From Patescibacteria group bacterium (GTDB lineage Bacteria; Patescibacteriota; Patescibacteriia; UBA1558; S5-K13): a stretch of 15,049 nt of DNA. The translations under genes were made by a program, and so were the position numbers. Shown here one piece after another: positions 5,865 through 13,212 of this stretch (position 1 is its first letter; the number at the start of each line of letters is the position of its first letter). The notes beneath the pieces are model-generated. The model ran no database searches. It had not been told where the DNA came from and saw only the letters and a list, made by a program, of their open reading frames with translations. Location of the stretch: the NCBI GenBank assembly GCA_028703545.1, contig JAQVMR010000021.1, positions 1 to 15,049 of the forward strand, in the 5' to 3' direction.

Positions 5865-6569
5865 TTATTTACTCATATAAAATTTCTTTTTCTTGTCATT
5901 AAATCTTTCAATTGCATATCTTAGCATTGTTCTAGGCATTTTTTTATAATATTTTATTAAAAATTCCTCTTCTTTTTCTTCACTTATTCTTTTGCCAAGT
6001 TCTCTCAGCATCCAACCAACTGCCTTATGAATTAAATCATGTTTATCATTTAATAATATTTTTGCAATTTCCAGTGTGTCTCTTGTTTCTTTATTTTTTA
6101 TAAAAGTAAAACACGCAAGCATTGCAATTCTTTTTGTCCATAAATGGTTTGAATTTGCAAATTCATATAAAATTTTTCTATCTTTATTAAGCAAATAGGT
6201 TCCGACAATATTTGGAGCTGATAAATCAACTAAATCCCAACTATTTATATGTTTTTTATTTTTTATATAAACATCAAAAATTTTCTTTTTATCTAAATCT
6301 GTTTTAGAAGTTTCATATTTTTTTACTAAAATCAAAAGGGCGACTAACCTCTGTTCATGAATTTTGCTTTGTAATAATTTTTCAGCATCTTTTAGAGGAA
6401 TGTTAAAATATTTTTTTACAATTTGTCTCTGAATAGGAACTTTTATTCCTAAAAAAACATCTCCTTCTCCATATTGACCAGGTCCTGTTTTAAAAAATCT
6501 CTGCAAATGTTTTGCTTGATTTTTATCTTCCAGAGATTTTAATTCAGAAATAACTTGTTTATATGTCAT
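5865..6569 (-). CDS. AlkD-like DNA alkylation repair glycosylase
   Basis: The 234-aa, all-helical HEAT-repeat protein belongs to the DNA alkylation repair family, which excises positively charged alkylated bases such as 3- and 7-alkylpurines. Residues equivalent to the Bacillus cereus AlkD active site are present: W111 and D115 in NSWDLVD, R147 in LWTKRIAM, and W186 in AVGWMLRELGK. TGPGQYGEGDVFLGIKVP (28-45) is the typical N-terminal loop. Length is normal. Its ATG follows the stop of the PspC gene with no spacer, so the two are certainly co-transcribed. There is no Shine-Dalgarno site, and translation is probably coupled to the upstream gene. Confidence 0.93.
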   Translation of the reverse strand: MTYKQVISELKSLEDKNQAKHLQRFFKTGPGQYGEGDVFLGIKVPIQRQIVKKYFNIPLKDAEKLLQSKIHEQRLVALLILVKKYETSKTDLDKKKIFDVYIKNKKHINSWDLVDLSAPNIVGTYLLNKDRKILYEFANSNHLWTKRIAMLACFTFIKNKETRDTLEIAKILLNDKHDLIHKAVGWMLRELGKRISEEKEEEFLIKYYKKMPRTMLRYAIERFNDKKKKFYMSK

Positions 6570-7013
6570 TTATTTTATATTAGTATTTCTAAATATTACA
6601 TAAAGACCAATTATTATAATGATGTATGGCCATAAAATATGCCAATTAAAAAAATAAAAAAAATGAATCGGAAAATACATTCTCAATATATATATAATTC
6701 CTATAAAAATTAATATAAATCCCAAAAAAATTTTTATATTTTTTCTTCTATTGGTCTCTACTATTGTATCATTTATCTCTTCCTTATTTGATTCATCTTT
6801 TACACCACGCTCAAGTGGAATTAAAATAGCCAAAATCAAATATAAAATTATTCCAAATCCATTAAAAAATGTAAAGGCGATAAAAAATATTCTTATAATC
6901 CACGAATCTATCTCAAAATATGTTCCCATGCCCCCACATATTCCAAATATTACTCTGTCATCTCTTGAGCGATACAATTTTTTGATTGGTAATTGTTTTT
7001 TTATTTCTTCCAT
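6570..7013 (-). CDS. PspC-domain membrane protein
   Basis: The 147-aa protein starts with a cytoplasmic stretch and then a PspC domain (about 10-70): LYRSRDDRVIFGICGGMGTYFEIDSWIIRIFF, then hydrophobic residues to ILIPLE. A charged linker (71-92) leads to two more membrane segments (about 93-111 and 123-141), the last with the WPYIIIIIGLYVI pattern seen in LiaF-like and other cell-wall-stress membrane proteins. PspC proteins act in envelope stress responses; the partner here is unknown. It lies 24 nt after the protease gene and abuts alkD, forming a three-gene operon. Confidence 0.9.
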   Translation of the reverse strand: MEEIKKQLPIKKLYRSRDDRVIFGICGGMGTYFEIDSWIIRIFFIAFTFFNGFGIILYLILAILIPLERGVKDESNKEEINDTIVETNRRKNIKIFLGFILIFIGIIYILRMYFPIHFFYFFNWHILWPYIIIIIGLYVIFRNTNIK

Positions 7014-7037
7014 ATTATTATCTATTACTTAATTAAA

Positions 7038-8570
7038 TTAATTTTTAATTGTCGATAGTGCATAATCAAGCTGAGTATCTATAACTGAATCACTGGGAAT
7101 TGTTATATTAACATCCGGAATTATTCCATTTTTTTCTATTGATCTTTTGTTTGGCGTAAGCCAAAAAGCTGTTGTAACTTTTAAAGATGATCCATCGGAA
7201 ATATTTACAAGTTCTTGAATACTTCCTTTACCAAAAGTTTTTTCACCCACAATTGTAGCTAATTTATAATCCTGTAGGGCTCCTGCTAAAATTTCTGATG
7301 CGCTAGCAGATCCACCATTTACCAATATCATTGTTTTATTATTTTTTAATTTAGCATTAGCTCCAGTAGAAAAAGATTGGTCTGGTGTTTCTGTTTTAGA
7401 TTGTTGAATAACAACAACATTATTCTCTACCCAAAATCCAGCAATTTTTATAGCTGAATCTAGATATCCACCTGGATTATTTCTCAAATCAATGATAAAT
7501 TTATCTGCTCCCTTAGATTTTAAATCATCTATGGCATCATTCATTAAAGAATAACTATCTAATCCAAAACTTGTAATTTTTATATATCCAATCCCAGAAT
7601 CTTTTAATTCATGTGAAACATTATTTATATGAATTTTTGCTCTCGTAATGTTTATTATTTGCTCAGTGTTATCTAAATGTTTTACCTTTAATACAACATT
7701 TGTTCCGGCCTGACCCCTTATTAAACTAACCGCTTTTTCTAAAGTCATACCAAGTGTTGACTGATTATCAATTTCTAAAATTATATCTCCAGCTTTTATT
7801 CCAGCGCTTTTTGCCGGAGTATTATCGAGTGGAGCAACAACTGTTACAAATCCATTTTTCATATCCATCTGAGCTCCAATTCCTTCTAAATCACCCGTTA
7901 ATTGTGTCATAAAATTATCTGAATCAGATTTTGTCATATAAACTGAATATTCATCACCAAGTGATGACACTAGTCCCGAAATTGCTCCATCTAACATTTT
8001 TTGATAATCAACTTTTCCTGCATATTTTTGCTTTAAAAAATTCCATATATCATAAAATTTTTGAAAACTGATATCGGTTGGTTCATTTTCTGATTTTACA
8101 AAAACATTTACTGCTTGATTTGTAATCTTGTTTCCATTTTCATCAAATTTAATTAATTCTATTGCATTAAAATCTAATTGGGTAATTTCTTGTGAAAATT
8201 TACTTAAATCAGATTCTAGTGTTCTAATTTTAATTTCATTTGCTGTGCCAGTAAAATCTATATAAAACAATTTTCCCTTTCCAGTTATTTCTAATAATAA
8301 TTTGCCTTTATATTTATTTAATAAGGTTTTATTATTTAATATTTTTGAAATTTCTGTATCTTTTAGTCCAATTGTTATGGTTTTAAATAATGTTAGAAGA
8401 TTATTTTTTGTAATCTCGTAGATGTTACTATCTTTTGGGTTAGTGTAATAAAACCTATGATTAACATTTTCAAACAAAAATTTTCCATCATAAACACTGG
8501 AAGCAAATGTAAGATAAATTGGAAAAATTAAAAGCAAAATAAATATTCCTATTTTTGTAAACTTTTTCAT
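7038..8570 (-). CDS. Carboxy-terminal processing protease (S41, CtpA/Prc type)
   Basis: An exported serine protease that trims proteins from the C-terminus. The start at 8570 gives MKKFTKIGIFILLLIFPIYLTFASS, a clear signal peptide or N-anchor, and a 510-aa product; the longer frame opening at 8648 begins inside a terminator hairpin and upstream of the promoter. An N-terminal segment of unclear fold comes first. A PDZ domain lies at about 224-309 (LEGIGAQM, VVAPLDNTPAKSAGIKAGDIILEID). The peptidase core has RNNPGGYLD, catalytic S423 in GGSASASEILAGAL, and K448 and Q452 in TFGKGSIQ, spaced like S430/K455/Q459 of E. coli Prc. It is first in the operon with PspC and AlkD. It could process envelope proteins, but the substrate is unknown. 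Confidence 0.93.
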   Translation of the reverse strand: MKKFTKIGIFILLLIFPIYLTFASSVYDGKFLFENVNHRFYYTNPKDSNIYEITKNNLLTLFKTITIGLKDTEISKILNNKTLLNKYKGKLLLEITGKGKLFYIDFTGTANEIKIRTLESDLSKFSQEITQLDFNAIELIKFDENGNKITNQAVNVFVKSENEPTDISFQKFYDIWNFLKQKYAGKVDYQKMLDGAISGLVSSLGDEYSVYMTKSDSDNFMTQLTGDLEGIGAQMDMKNGFVTVVAPLDNTPAKSAGIKAGDIILEIDNQSTLGMTLEKAVSLIRGQAGTNVVLKVKHLDNTEQIINITRAKIHINNVSHELKDSGIGYIKITSFGLDSYSLMNDAIDDLKSKGADKFIIDLRNNPGGYLDSAIKIAGFWVENNVVVIQQSKTETPDQSFSTGANAKLKNNKTMILVNGGSASASEILAGALQDYKLATIVGEKTFGKGSIQELVNISDGSSLKVTTAFWLTPNKRSIEKNGIIPDVNITIPSDSVIDTQLDYALSTIKN

Positions 8571-8598
8571 ATAATTTAGATTATTTTTAATATATATA

Positions 8599-8607
8599 AT
8601 TATAGCA
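8599..8607 (-). promoter_or_regulatory. Extended -10 promoter of the protease operon
   Basis: On the minus strand TGC (8607-8605) directly precedes TATAAT (8604-8599), a perfect extended -10. No good -35 is visible, as is usual for this class. It lies 28 nt before the ATG at 8570, which supports that start. Confidence 0.75.
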
Positions 8608-8622
8608 GATATTTGAGATAAT

Positions 8623-8654
8623 AAAAAAGTCGAGTTAATATAATTCAACTCGAC
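8623..8654 (-). terminator. Intrinsic terminator of the 67-aa gene
   Basis: Minus strand: GTCGAGTT (8654-8647) pairs with AACTCGAC (8636-8629) around a 10-nt loop, followed by six T (8628-8623). It insulates the protease promoter from the gene upstream. Confidence 0.88.
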
Positions 8655-8686
8655 AAAATTTAATTATTCGCTAAACGTTAAGGCCT

Positions 8687-8890
8687 TCATTTTTTTGGTA
8701 TTCGTCCGCGATTTCTCCCACATTTACAGTGTTTGCACTGACCAATTCCACCATCACAAGCACAACTAGATTTTTTTGATTCCGGTGGTGGATTAGAAGT
8801 TTCCTCAGATTTTTTGCTTTGTTCTTCAGTTACAGGTAAAACAAAATTTGATGCATGATTGGAAATACTACTCTTTTTACTCTTACTCAT
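8687..8890 (-). CDS. Small cysteine-rich protein of unknown function, 67 aa
   Basis: I do not recognise it. The first 40 residues are polar, Ser/Lys/Glu-rich and probably disordered. The tail packs five cysteines and a histidine (C43, C45, C52, H54, C55, C57) into CACDGGIGQCKHCKCG, ahead of a basic RNRGRIPKK end. This looks like a compact metal-binding knuckle with a nucleic-acid-friendly tail, which is inference only. There is no signal peptide. Signals show it is real: GGAGG seven bases before the ATG, an upstream consensus -35, and an intrinsic terminator after the TGA stop. Like the 74-aa gene, it has far stronger translation signals than the large genes around it. Confidence 0.78.
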   Translation of the reverse strand: MSKSKKSSISNHASNFVLPVTEEQSKKSEETSNPPPESKKSSCACDGGIGQCKHCKCGRNRGRIPKK

Positions 8891-8896
8891 TTTTTT

Positions 8897-8951
8897 CCTC
8901 CAGTCAATTTTTACTAAAAGTAAAATTACTATATTATAGATAATTTGTCAA
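8897..8951 (-). promoter_or_regulatory. Control region of the 67-aa gene: ribosome site, dyad, -35
   Basis: Minus strand: TTGACA (8951-8946); a weak -10 at 17-bp spacing (TAATTT, 8928-8923); a perfect 7-bp dyad TTTTACT/AGTAAAA with a 3-nt loop (8925-8909); and the Shine-Dalgarno GGAGG (8901-8897). The dyad overlaps the predicted -10 and start point and could be an operator or a 5'-UTR hairpin. Confidence 0.5.
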
Positions 8952-9020
8952 TCTTAAAAATAACAACATAAAAGCCCTGCAATATTTTATTAAAAAATCA
9001 TTTTTTATTACAACAACAAA

Positions 9021-9049
9021 GTAGAGTCATAACAATGCTACGACTCTAC
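9021..9049 (-). terminator. Hairpin downstream of the mazG remnant
   Basis: GTAGAGTC (9021-9028) and GACTCTAC (9042-9049) form an 8-bp stem with a 13-nt loop. On the minus strand the following TTTGTTGTTG is only moderately T-rich, so it is a plausible but not strong end for the glmS-patatin-HD-mazG transcript. I see no gene in the rest of 8952-9085. Confidence 0.5.
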
Positions 9050-9085
9050 AAATACACAAACAGCCAATGTTTATCAAAGCGGGAC

Positions 9086-9405
9086 TTATTTTCTTTCATA
9101 TCTGTCTTTATCTCTTCCATGGCATTTATCCATAACACGAAAAAAAGCCTCGTCTAAATCTATATTTAAAGAATTGGCTAAACAAATTACTGTAAAAATA
9201 ATATCTCCCATTTCATCGGCAATATCTTTTTTATCTTCACCATCTTTTTTCTTCTTTGGCCCCCAAATATGATTTATTTCTCTTGCTAATTCTCCAGTTT
9301 CTTCTATGGGTCTTGCTAAAATTTCATGTGGAGAAAAAATATTTTTATTTTATATTGTTTTACCCAACCATCTACTTGTTTTTGTAATTGTTTCGTATAA
9401 TTTAT
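9086..9405 (-). pseudogene. MazG-like nucleotide pyrophosphohydrolase, frameshifted and without a start codon
   Basis: Two reading frames together give a MazG-family protein of about 106 aa, the size of B. subtilis YpjD. The 5' part encodes LQKQVDGWVKQYK. The 3' part encodes SPHEILARPIEETGELAREI, then DEMGDIIFTVICLANSLNIDL and HGRDKDRYERK, so the acidic metal-binding EExxE and ExxD motifs survive. The frames differ by one base at an A6 run (9334-9339, T6 in the coding strand). At the expected start, ATA (9405-9403) stands where ATG would be, inside the TAA stop of the HD gene. An ancestral ATGA overlap would explain both. A proline replaces the usual leucine in ARLIEE. Intact relatives hydrolyse NTPs to NMPs plus pyrophosphate. 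A sequencing error could explain the frameshift but not also the lost start. Confidence 0.8.
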
Positions 9406-10379
9406 TTTTCAAATTTTAAAAAATATTCTTTTGGTTTTGACTCTTCTTTTATTATTTCTCTCCACTCAGAACCTACATCTGAAACTCTTTTTATTTCTCC
9501 ATTATAAAAGCATAATGGATCAACAACTCTAGATTTACAAAAAACACTTACATCATAATCATTTTTATCATTTTTAATATCTGTTTTATTATTCATTCTA
9601 TCAAATAATAATTTTAATTTTCCATCTTTTTCTAGAAATGGTTTTATTTTTTCAAGCACTTCTTCATCTGTTGTATATAAATCATTTTCATTAATATAAT
9701 TATTTTTTAATGCGTATTTTAAATAATCACCAACGGTTTGAAACATTAGAGCAGAAGGCAATCCAGAATAATAGGTTGTATTAATTTTCAAAAATAATTC
9801 TGCATATTTTTCTGCGCTCTCAAAATTTTTAAAAAACCAATTATTATTTTCCACTATTAAATTATTAAAAAAATATTTTGCGTTTGGTATTTCTTTCGTA
9901 GAAATGGCTGTACGCAAAGAATAGTCAATTCTATCTGCACATAAATCTGGTAATTCTCTTTCTTTTAATGGAAAATTCTTATCATTTAAAATATATTCTA
10001 AATTAAAATTATACTTTTTTAGTATTTCCGGAATTTCTGATTTTCTCACAAAATCTTCAAAAATATTATCTTGATGATCATGATTCTTTTGAGAACCAAA
10101 ATTCAGAACATAATCTATGCAATGTGAAAAGGCGCTATGAGACACATCATGAATTAATCCCGCAATTTGTTCTTCGATTGAAGTGTTATAAATTTTTAAA
10201 AGCAAATAAACACCCATTGAATGCTCAAATCTAGAATATTTAATTCCTGGAAAATGTGGTTCAAAATAACCAGACTGATCAATGTTTTTTAATCTTTGAA
10301 GCGCTCCACAATTAATTAAATCTAATATCACTAAATCATTAATCTCTACATCGCCATACACTTTATCTTCATATTTCAT
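9402..10379 (-). CDS. HD-domain phosphohydrolase (dGTPase/SAMHD1-like superfamily)
   Basis: The 325-aa cytosolic metal-dependent phosphohydrolase carries the HD signature in order: YSRFEHSMG with H53, GLIHDVSHSAFSH with H77 and D78 (H81 and H86 nearby), and LCADRIDYS with D149 as the final metal ligand. This layout is that of the YdhJ/SAMHD1/dGTPase branch, some members of which hydrolyse dNTPs; the substrate is not readable here. Its stop overlaps the dead mazG start, so the two once formed a coupled pair, probably for nucleotide housecleaning. The 34 nt just before its ATG are a copy of the glmS 3' end, suggesting it once followed glmS directly. Confidence 0.88.
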   Translation of the reverse strand: MKYEDKVYGDVEINDLVILDLINCGALQRLKNIDQSGYFEPHFPGIKYSRFEHSMGVYLLLKIYNTSIEEQIAGLIHDVSHSAFSHCIDYVLNFGSQKNHDHQDNIFEDFVRKSEIPEILKKYNFNLEYILNDKNFPLKERELPDLCADRIDYSLRTAISTKEIPNAKYFFNNLIVENNNWFFKNFESAEKYAELFLKINTTYYSGLPSALMFQTVGDYLKYALKNNYINENDLYTTDEEVLEKIKPFLEKDGKLKLLFDRMNNKTDIKNDKNDYDVSVFCKSRVVDPLCFYNGEIKRVSDVGSEWREIIKEESKPKEYFLKFEK

Positions 10380-10380
10380 A

Positions 10381-10414
10381 TTTTTATTCTACTGTTACTG
10401 ATTTTGCTAAATTT
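10381..10414 (-). repeat. 34-bp duplicate of the glmS 3' end (att-like, distal copy)
   Basis: It is identical over 34 bp to 11318-11351, which encodes the last GlmS residues and its stop. Here it is noncoding, lying between the patatin stop and the HD start. Both copies have the same orientation and flank the patatin gene. Confidence 0.93.
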
Positions 10415-11303
10415 AATTTATTTTATTGTCAAAGCTAAACTTTTTAGCTTTTTCTATGCCATGCTTATATAATTTTAATATTTCTTTTTTATTTTCACAA
10501 AATGGTAACATATAGTAATCTGGACTTATTATATATAAATTTGAAAATTTTGCATACTCTTTCAATTGATTATATTTAATTTTATTAAATGTTTTATTTA
10601 TCACAAATATTTTTCCAAAATAACACAAAATTAAAAAACCCAAAAACAAATCTTCTATATTTTTAATAAAAGCCCCGATTCCCTTAGCTAGTGTATTTGA
10701 AATAAAGATAAATTTTTTGTCCTTATTTTTTATAATCAGATCTTTTATATATAAATCTATTGTTGGAGAAATTGTATTACCATCAAAATATGACATATCT
10801 TTTATTTTTACTCTTTTGGGATAAAATGGTGGTAATGCAGAAGAAGCGCGAAGTTTTTCAAAAATATTTTCTTTAGCATTTAGATATTCCTCCTTCTCTT
10901 TTTTAACATTAAAAACCTTAACAAAAAATTTGATATCTGAAGACAAAACTTTATTCACATCTAATTTTTTATTTGTTTTCAAAACATTTACAACATAATC
11001 TACATTTATAGAGGTATCTAATGCGATCTCATTTTTTAATAATCTTAAAATTAATTTAAATATATGAATAAGTCTATTATTATAAATAAAAGAACCATTT
11101 ATAAGATCCTCCCAATAAACACTAGAACCTTTTTTGTAGTCTCGAGTAATAAAAAAAGCTGTATTATATGCCCCAGCCGAAATTGCATAAATGCTATGAA
11201 TTCTTTCATACACTCCATTTTTTATAAATTGTGAAGCGACTCCAGCATTAAATACTCCTCTCATGCATCCACCATCTAAAATAAGTATTATATCTTTTTT
11301 CAT
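10413..11303 (-). CDS. Patatin-like phospholipase
   Basis: The 296-aa Ser-Asp dyad acyl hydrolase has the oxyanion segment LDGGCMRG (9-16), nucleophile S42 in YAISAGAYN, the family stretch LRASSALPPFYP (151-162) and dyad D174 in FDGN. The first glycine of the usual GxSxG elbow is alanine (AISAG), a small change that probably still permits activity. Bacterial patatins cleave phospholipids or other acyl esters. No signal peptide is seen, though hydrophobic stretches near 78-90 and 217-232 could touch membrane. It sits between glmS and the HD gene, bounded by 34-bp direct repeats of the glmS end, so it looks like a single-gene insertion. There is no Shine-Dalgarno site, and it is probably co-transcribed with glmS. 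Confidence 0.88.
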   Translation of the reverse strand: MKKDIILILDGGCMRGVFNAGVASQFIKNGVYERIHSIYAISAGAYNTAFFITRDYKKGSSVYWEDLINGSFIYNNRLIHIFKLILRLLKNEIALDTSINVDYVVNVLKTNKKLDVNKVLSSDIKFFVKVFNVKKEKEEYLNAKENIFEKLRASSALPPFYPKRVKIKDMSYFDGNTISPTIDLYIKDLIIKNKDKKFIFISNTLAKGIGAFIKNIEDLFLGFLILCYFGKIFVINKTFNKIKYNQLKEYAKFSNLYIISPDYYMLPFCENKKEILKLYKHGIEKAKKFSFDNKIN

Positions 11304-11317
11304 TTTTTTTAATTTTG

Positions 11318-11351
11318 TTTTTATTCTACTGTTACTGATTTTGCTAAATTT
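11318..11351 (-). repeat. 34-bp glmS 3'-end sequence (att-like, proximal copy)
   Basis: This copy covers the codons for the terminal residues LAKSVTVE, the TAA stop and a few following bases, and equals 10381-10414. The glmS terminal codons are the region recognised by Tn7-type elements, although Tn7 itself does not duplicate it. Confidence 0.93.
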
Positions 11352-13117
11352 CTTGGCTTATCAACATTTAATCCTTTTGCATCAGCAACAAAATAACTCA
11401 TAAGCTGAAGTGGTATTACATTTATCAGTGGAGATAACTCTTCGCATGTATTTGGAACAGAAATTATAAAATTTGATAATTTTTTTATCATTTCATCATC
11501 TGGACAATCTGTTATTGTAATTATACTTCCTCCACGGGCTTTAACTTCCTGCATATTACTTACTACTTTTTCAAAAATTTCTCCACGATTAACAATAAAC
11601 ACAACAAACATATTTTCATCAATAAGTGCTATAGGACCATGTTTCATCTCAGCCGCTGGATAACCCTCTGCATGAATATATGAAATTTCTTTTAATTTAA
11701 GTGCTCCCTCTAGAGCAACTGGAAAATTAATTCCCCTACCTAAATATAGAAAGTTTTGTGCATCTTTCAAGTGACTTGAAATTTCCTGAATTTTGTCTGC
11801 TTTGTCTAAAATACTATTTATCTTTCCAGAAATTAAAATTAGTTCATTTATAAGCCCGAAATCCAATTCTAGACCCAATTCTTGCCTTAAATGAAGCGCG
11901 AAAAGAATAAGAGCTGAAACTTGGCACGTGAAAGCTTTGGTGCTTGCAACACCAATTTCTGGCCCAGCGTGGAGATAAATTCCAAAATCCACCTCTCTTG
12001 CAATAGTAGATCCAACTACATTTACTATTCCCAATGTTTTACAGTTTTTTGCAATTCTTATTGCAGCGAGAGTATCTGCTGTTTCTCCTGATTGAGAAAT
12101 TGCAATTAGTAAATCATTATTTTTAATAATAGGGTTTCTGTAACGAAATTCTGATGCATAATCAACACAAGTTTCAATTCCAGAAATTTTTTCGATTAAA
12201 TATTTTCCGATGAGCGCTGAATGCCAACTTGTTCCACAGGCCGTAATAATTATTTTATTAATTAATTTTGGATCAATATCAACACTTAATTTAATTTTAT
12301 TTTCTCTTATTCTTCCACGTAAAGTATTTTCAATTGATTTTGCTTGTTCATAAATTTCTTTTAACATGAAATGTTTAAAACCTGCCTTTTCTATTTCATT
12401 TAAATTCCATTTTATTTCCTGAACCTCACTATTAACTAAATTACCGTCCAAATTTTTCACATTATAATTATTTTTTGTAAGTGTTACTATTTCATTATCA
12501 TTTATATAAATAACTTTTTTTGTATATTCTAAAATCGCTGAGGCATCACTTGATACAAACATTTCATTATCCCCAATGCCGATTATAAGTGGTGAACCGC
12601 GACGCACTGCAATAATTTTTTCTTCCGTCTCACAAATTACAGCCAATCCAAAGGTTCCTTCAATATATTTTATAGCTTTTATAACCGCTTCTTCTAAATT
12701 TTCATTATAAAATTTTTCTATTAAGTGTGCCACAATTTCTGAATCTGTGTTGGATATAATTTTATGTCCATCCGCTTCTAAAATTTTTTTTAAAGAAAAA
12801 TGATTTTCAATTATTCCATTATGGATTATGGCAATTTTATTTTTACAATCCAAATGTGGGTGAGAATTTATTTCATTTGGTTCTCCGTGTGTAGCCCATC
12901 TTGTATGAGCAATCCCGATTGTTCCTACAATTTCTTTTCCTATTAATTCATTTTCAAGTTCTATAATTTGACCTTTCTTTTTTAGTGTTTGAAGTTTATT
13001 TTTACATAGAACACAAATACCCGCGCTGTCATAACCGCGATATTCTAATCTTTTGAGTCCGTTTATTAAAATCGGAACTACTTCTTTATTCCCAATATAT
13101 CCTATTATTCCACACAT
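11321..13117 (-). CDS. glmS: Glutamine-fructose-6-phosphate aminotransferase (isomerizing)
   Basis: GlmS makes glucosamine-6-phosphate from fructose-6-phosphate and glutamine, the entry step to UDP-GlcNAc and peptidoglycan. The N-terminal class II amidotransferase has C2 as nucleophile after Met removal (MCGIIGYIG), R73 in HTRWATHG and HNGIIEN at 99-105. The first sugar-isomerase domain shows ACGTSWHSA (293-301) and SQSGETADT (341-349). The second has EGALKLKEISYIHAEGYPAAEMKHGP (470-495). The C-terminus is the conserved PRNLAKSVTVE. At 598 aa it is complete. The ATG at 13117 has no Shine-Dalgarno site, but a 19-codon ORF with a strong one ends 10 nt upstream, suggesting coupled re-initiation. 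It heads the glmS-patatin-HD-mazG cluster. Confidence 0.97.
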   Translation of the reverse strand: MCGIIGYIGNKEVVPILINGLKRLEYRGYDSAGICVLCKNKLQTLKKKGQIIELENELIGKEIVGTIGIAHTRWATHGEPNEINSHPHLDCKNKIAIIHNGIIENHFSLKKILEADGHKIISNTDSEIVAHLIEKFYNENLEEAVIKAIKYIEGTFGLAVICETEEKIIAVRRGSPLIIGIGDNEMFVSSDASAILEYTKKVIYINDNEIVTLTKNNYNVKNLDGNLVNSEVQEIKWNLNEIEKAGFKHFMLKEIYEQAKSIENTLRGRIRENKIKLSVDIDPKLINKIIITACGTSWHSALIGKYLIEKISGIETCVDYASEFRYRNPIIKNNDLLIAISQSGETADTLAAIRIAKNCKTLGIVNVVGSTIAREVDFGIYLHAGPEIGVASTKAFTCQVSALILFALHLRQELGLELDFGLINELILISGKINSILDKADKIQEISSHLKDAQNFLYLGRGINFPVALEGALKLKEISYIHAEGYPAAEMKHGPIALIDENMFVVFIVNRGEIFEKVVSNMQEVKARGGSIITITDCPDDEMIKKLSNFIISVPNTCEELSPLINVIPLQLMSYFVADAKGLNVDKPRNLAKSVTVE

Positions 13118-13127
13118 AGTATTAAAC

Positions 13128-13187
13128 TTATTCAGTCAAGGCCTTGATAATTAAATTAATGAGATTTTTACTATAGGAAAATAGCAT
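13128..13187 (-). CDS. Putative 19-aa upstream ORF of glmS
   Basis: An ATG at 13187 is preceded by AGGAG (13199-13195) at the ideal 7-nt spacing. It encodes MLFSYSKNLINLIIKALTE and stops at TAA (13130-13128), 10 nt before the glmS ATG. It lies wholly inside the leader RNA from the promoter at 13213-13241. The last codons contain a 12-bp perfect palindrome, TCAAGGCCTTGA (13136-13147). glmS has no ribosome site of its own, so this ORF may load ribosomes for it or regulate it. Without comparative data it remains a candidate. Confidence 0.55.
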   Translation of the reverse strand: MLFSYSKNLINLIIKALTE

Positions 13188-13212
13188 TGCTAAACTCCTA
13201 AGGTGTTTATAC

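Noticed and set aside
6751..7032. Plus-strand ORF antisense to the PspC gene
   Set aside because: It overlaps a well-supported domain gene, has no ribosome site and has no recognisable features. The same holds for 3153-3362 and 4965-5180.
825..8689. Recoded UGA (glycine) as in Gracilibacteria/SR1
   Set aside because: rpoD and the 67-aa gene end at TGA, and the long genes contain no in-frame TGA, so the standard bacterial code fits.
9334..9339. Programmed -1 frameshift making full-length MazG
   Set aside because: The T6 run is slippery and -1 slippage would restore the frame, but the start codon is also lost (ATA) and there is no evident stimulatory structure. Pseudogene decay or a base error is simpler.
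10381..11351. True Tn7-family insertion at attTn7
   Set aside because: There are no Tns genes, no Tn7-type ends and a 34-bp rather than 5-bp duplication. Only the target gene end is shared.
13118..13206. glmS ribozyme/riboswitch
   Set aside because: The leader is only about 88 nt, mostly an A+T-rich short ORF, without the pseudoknotted core.
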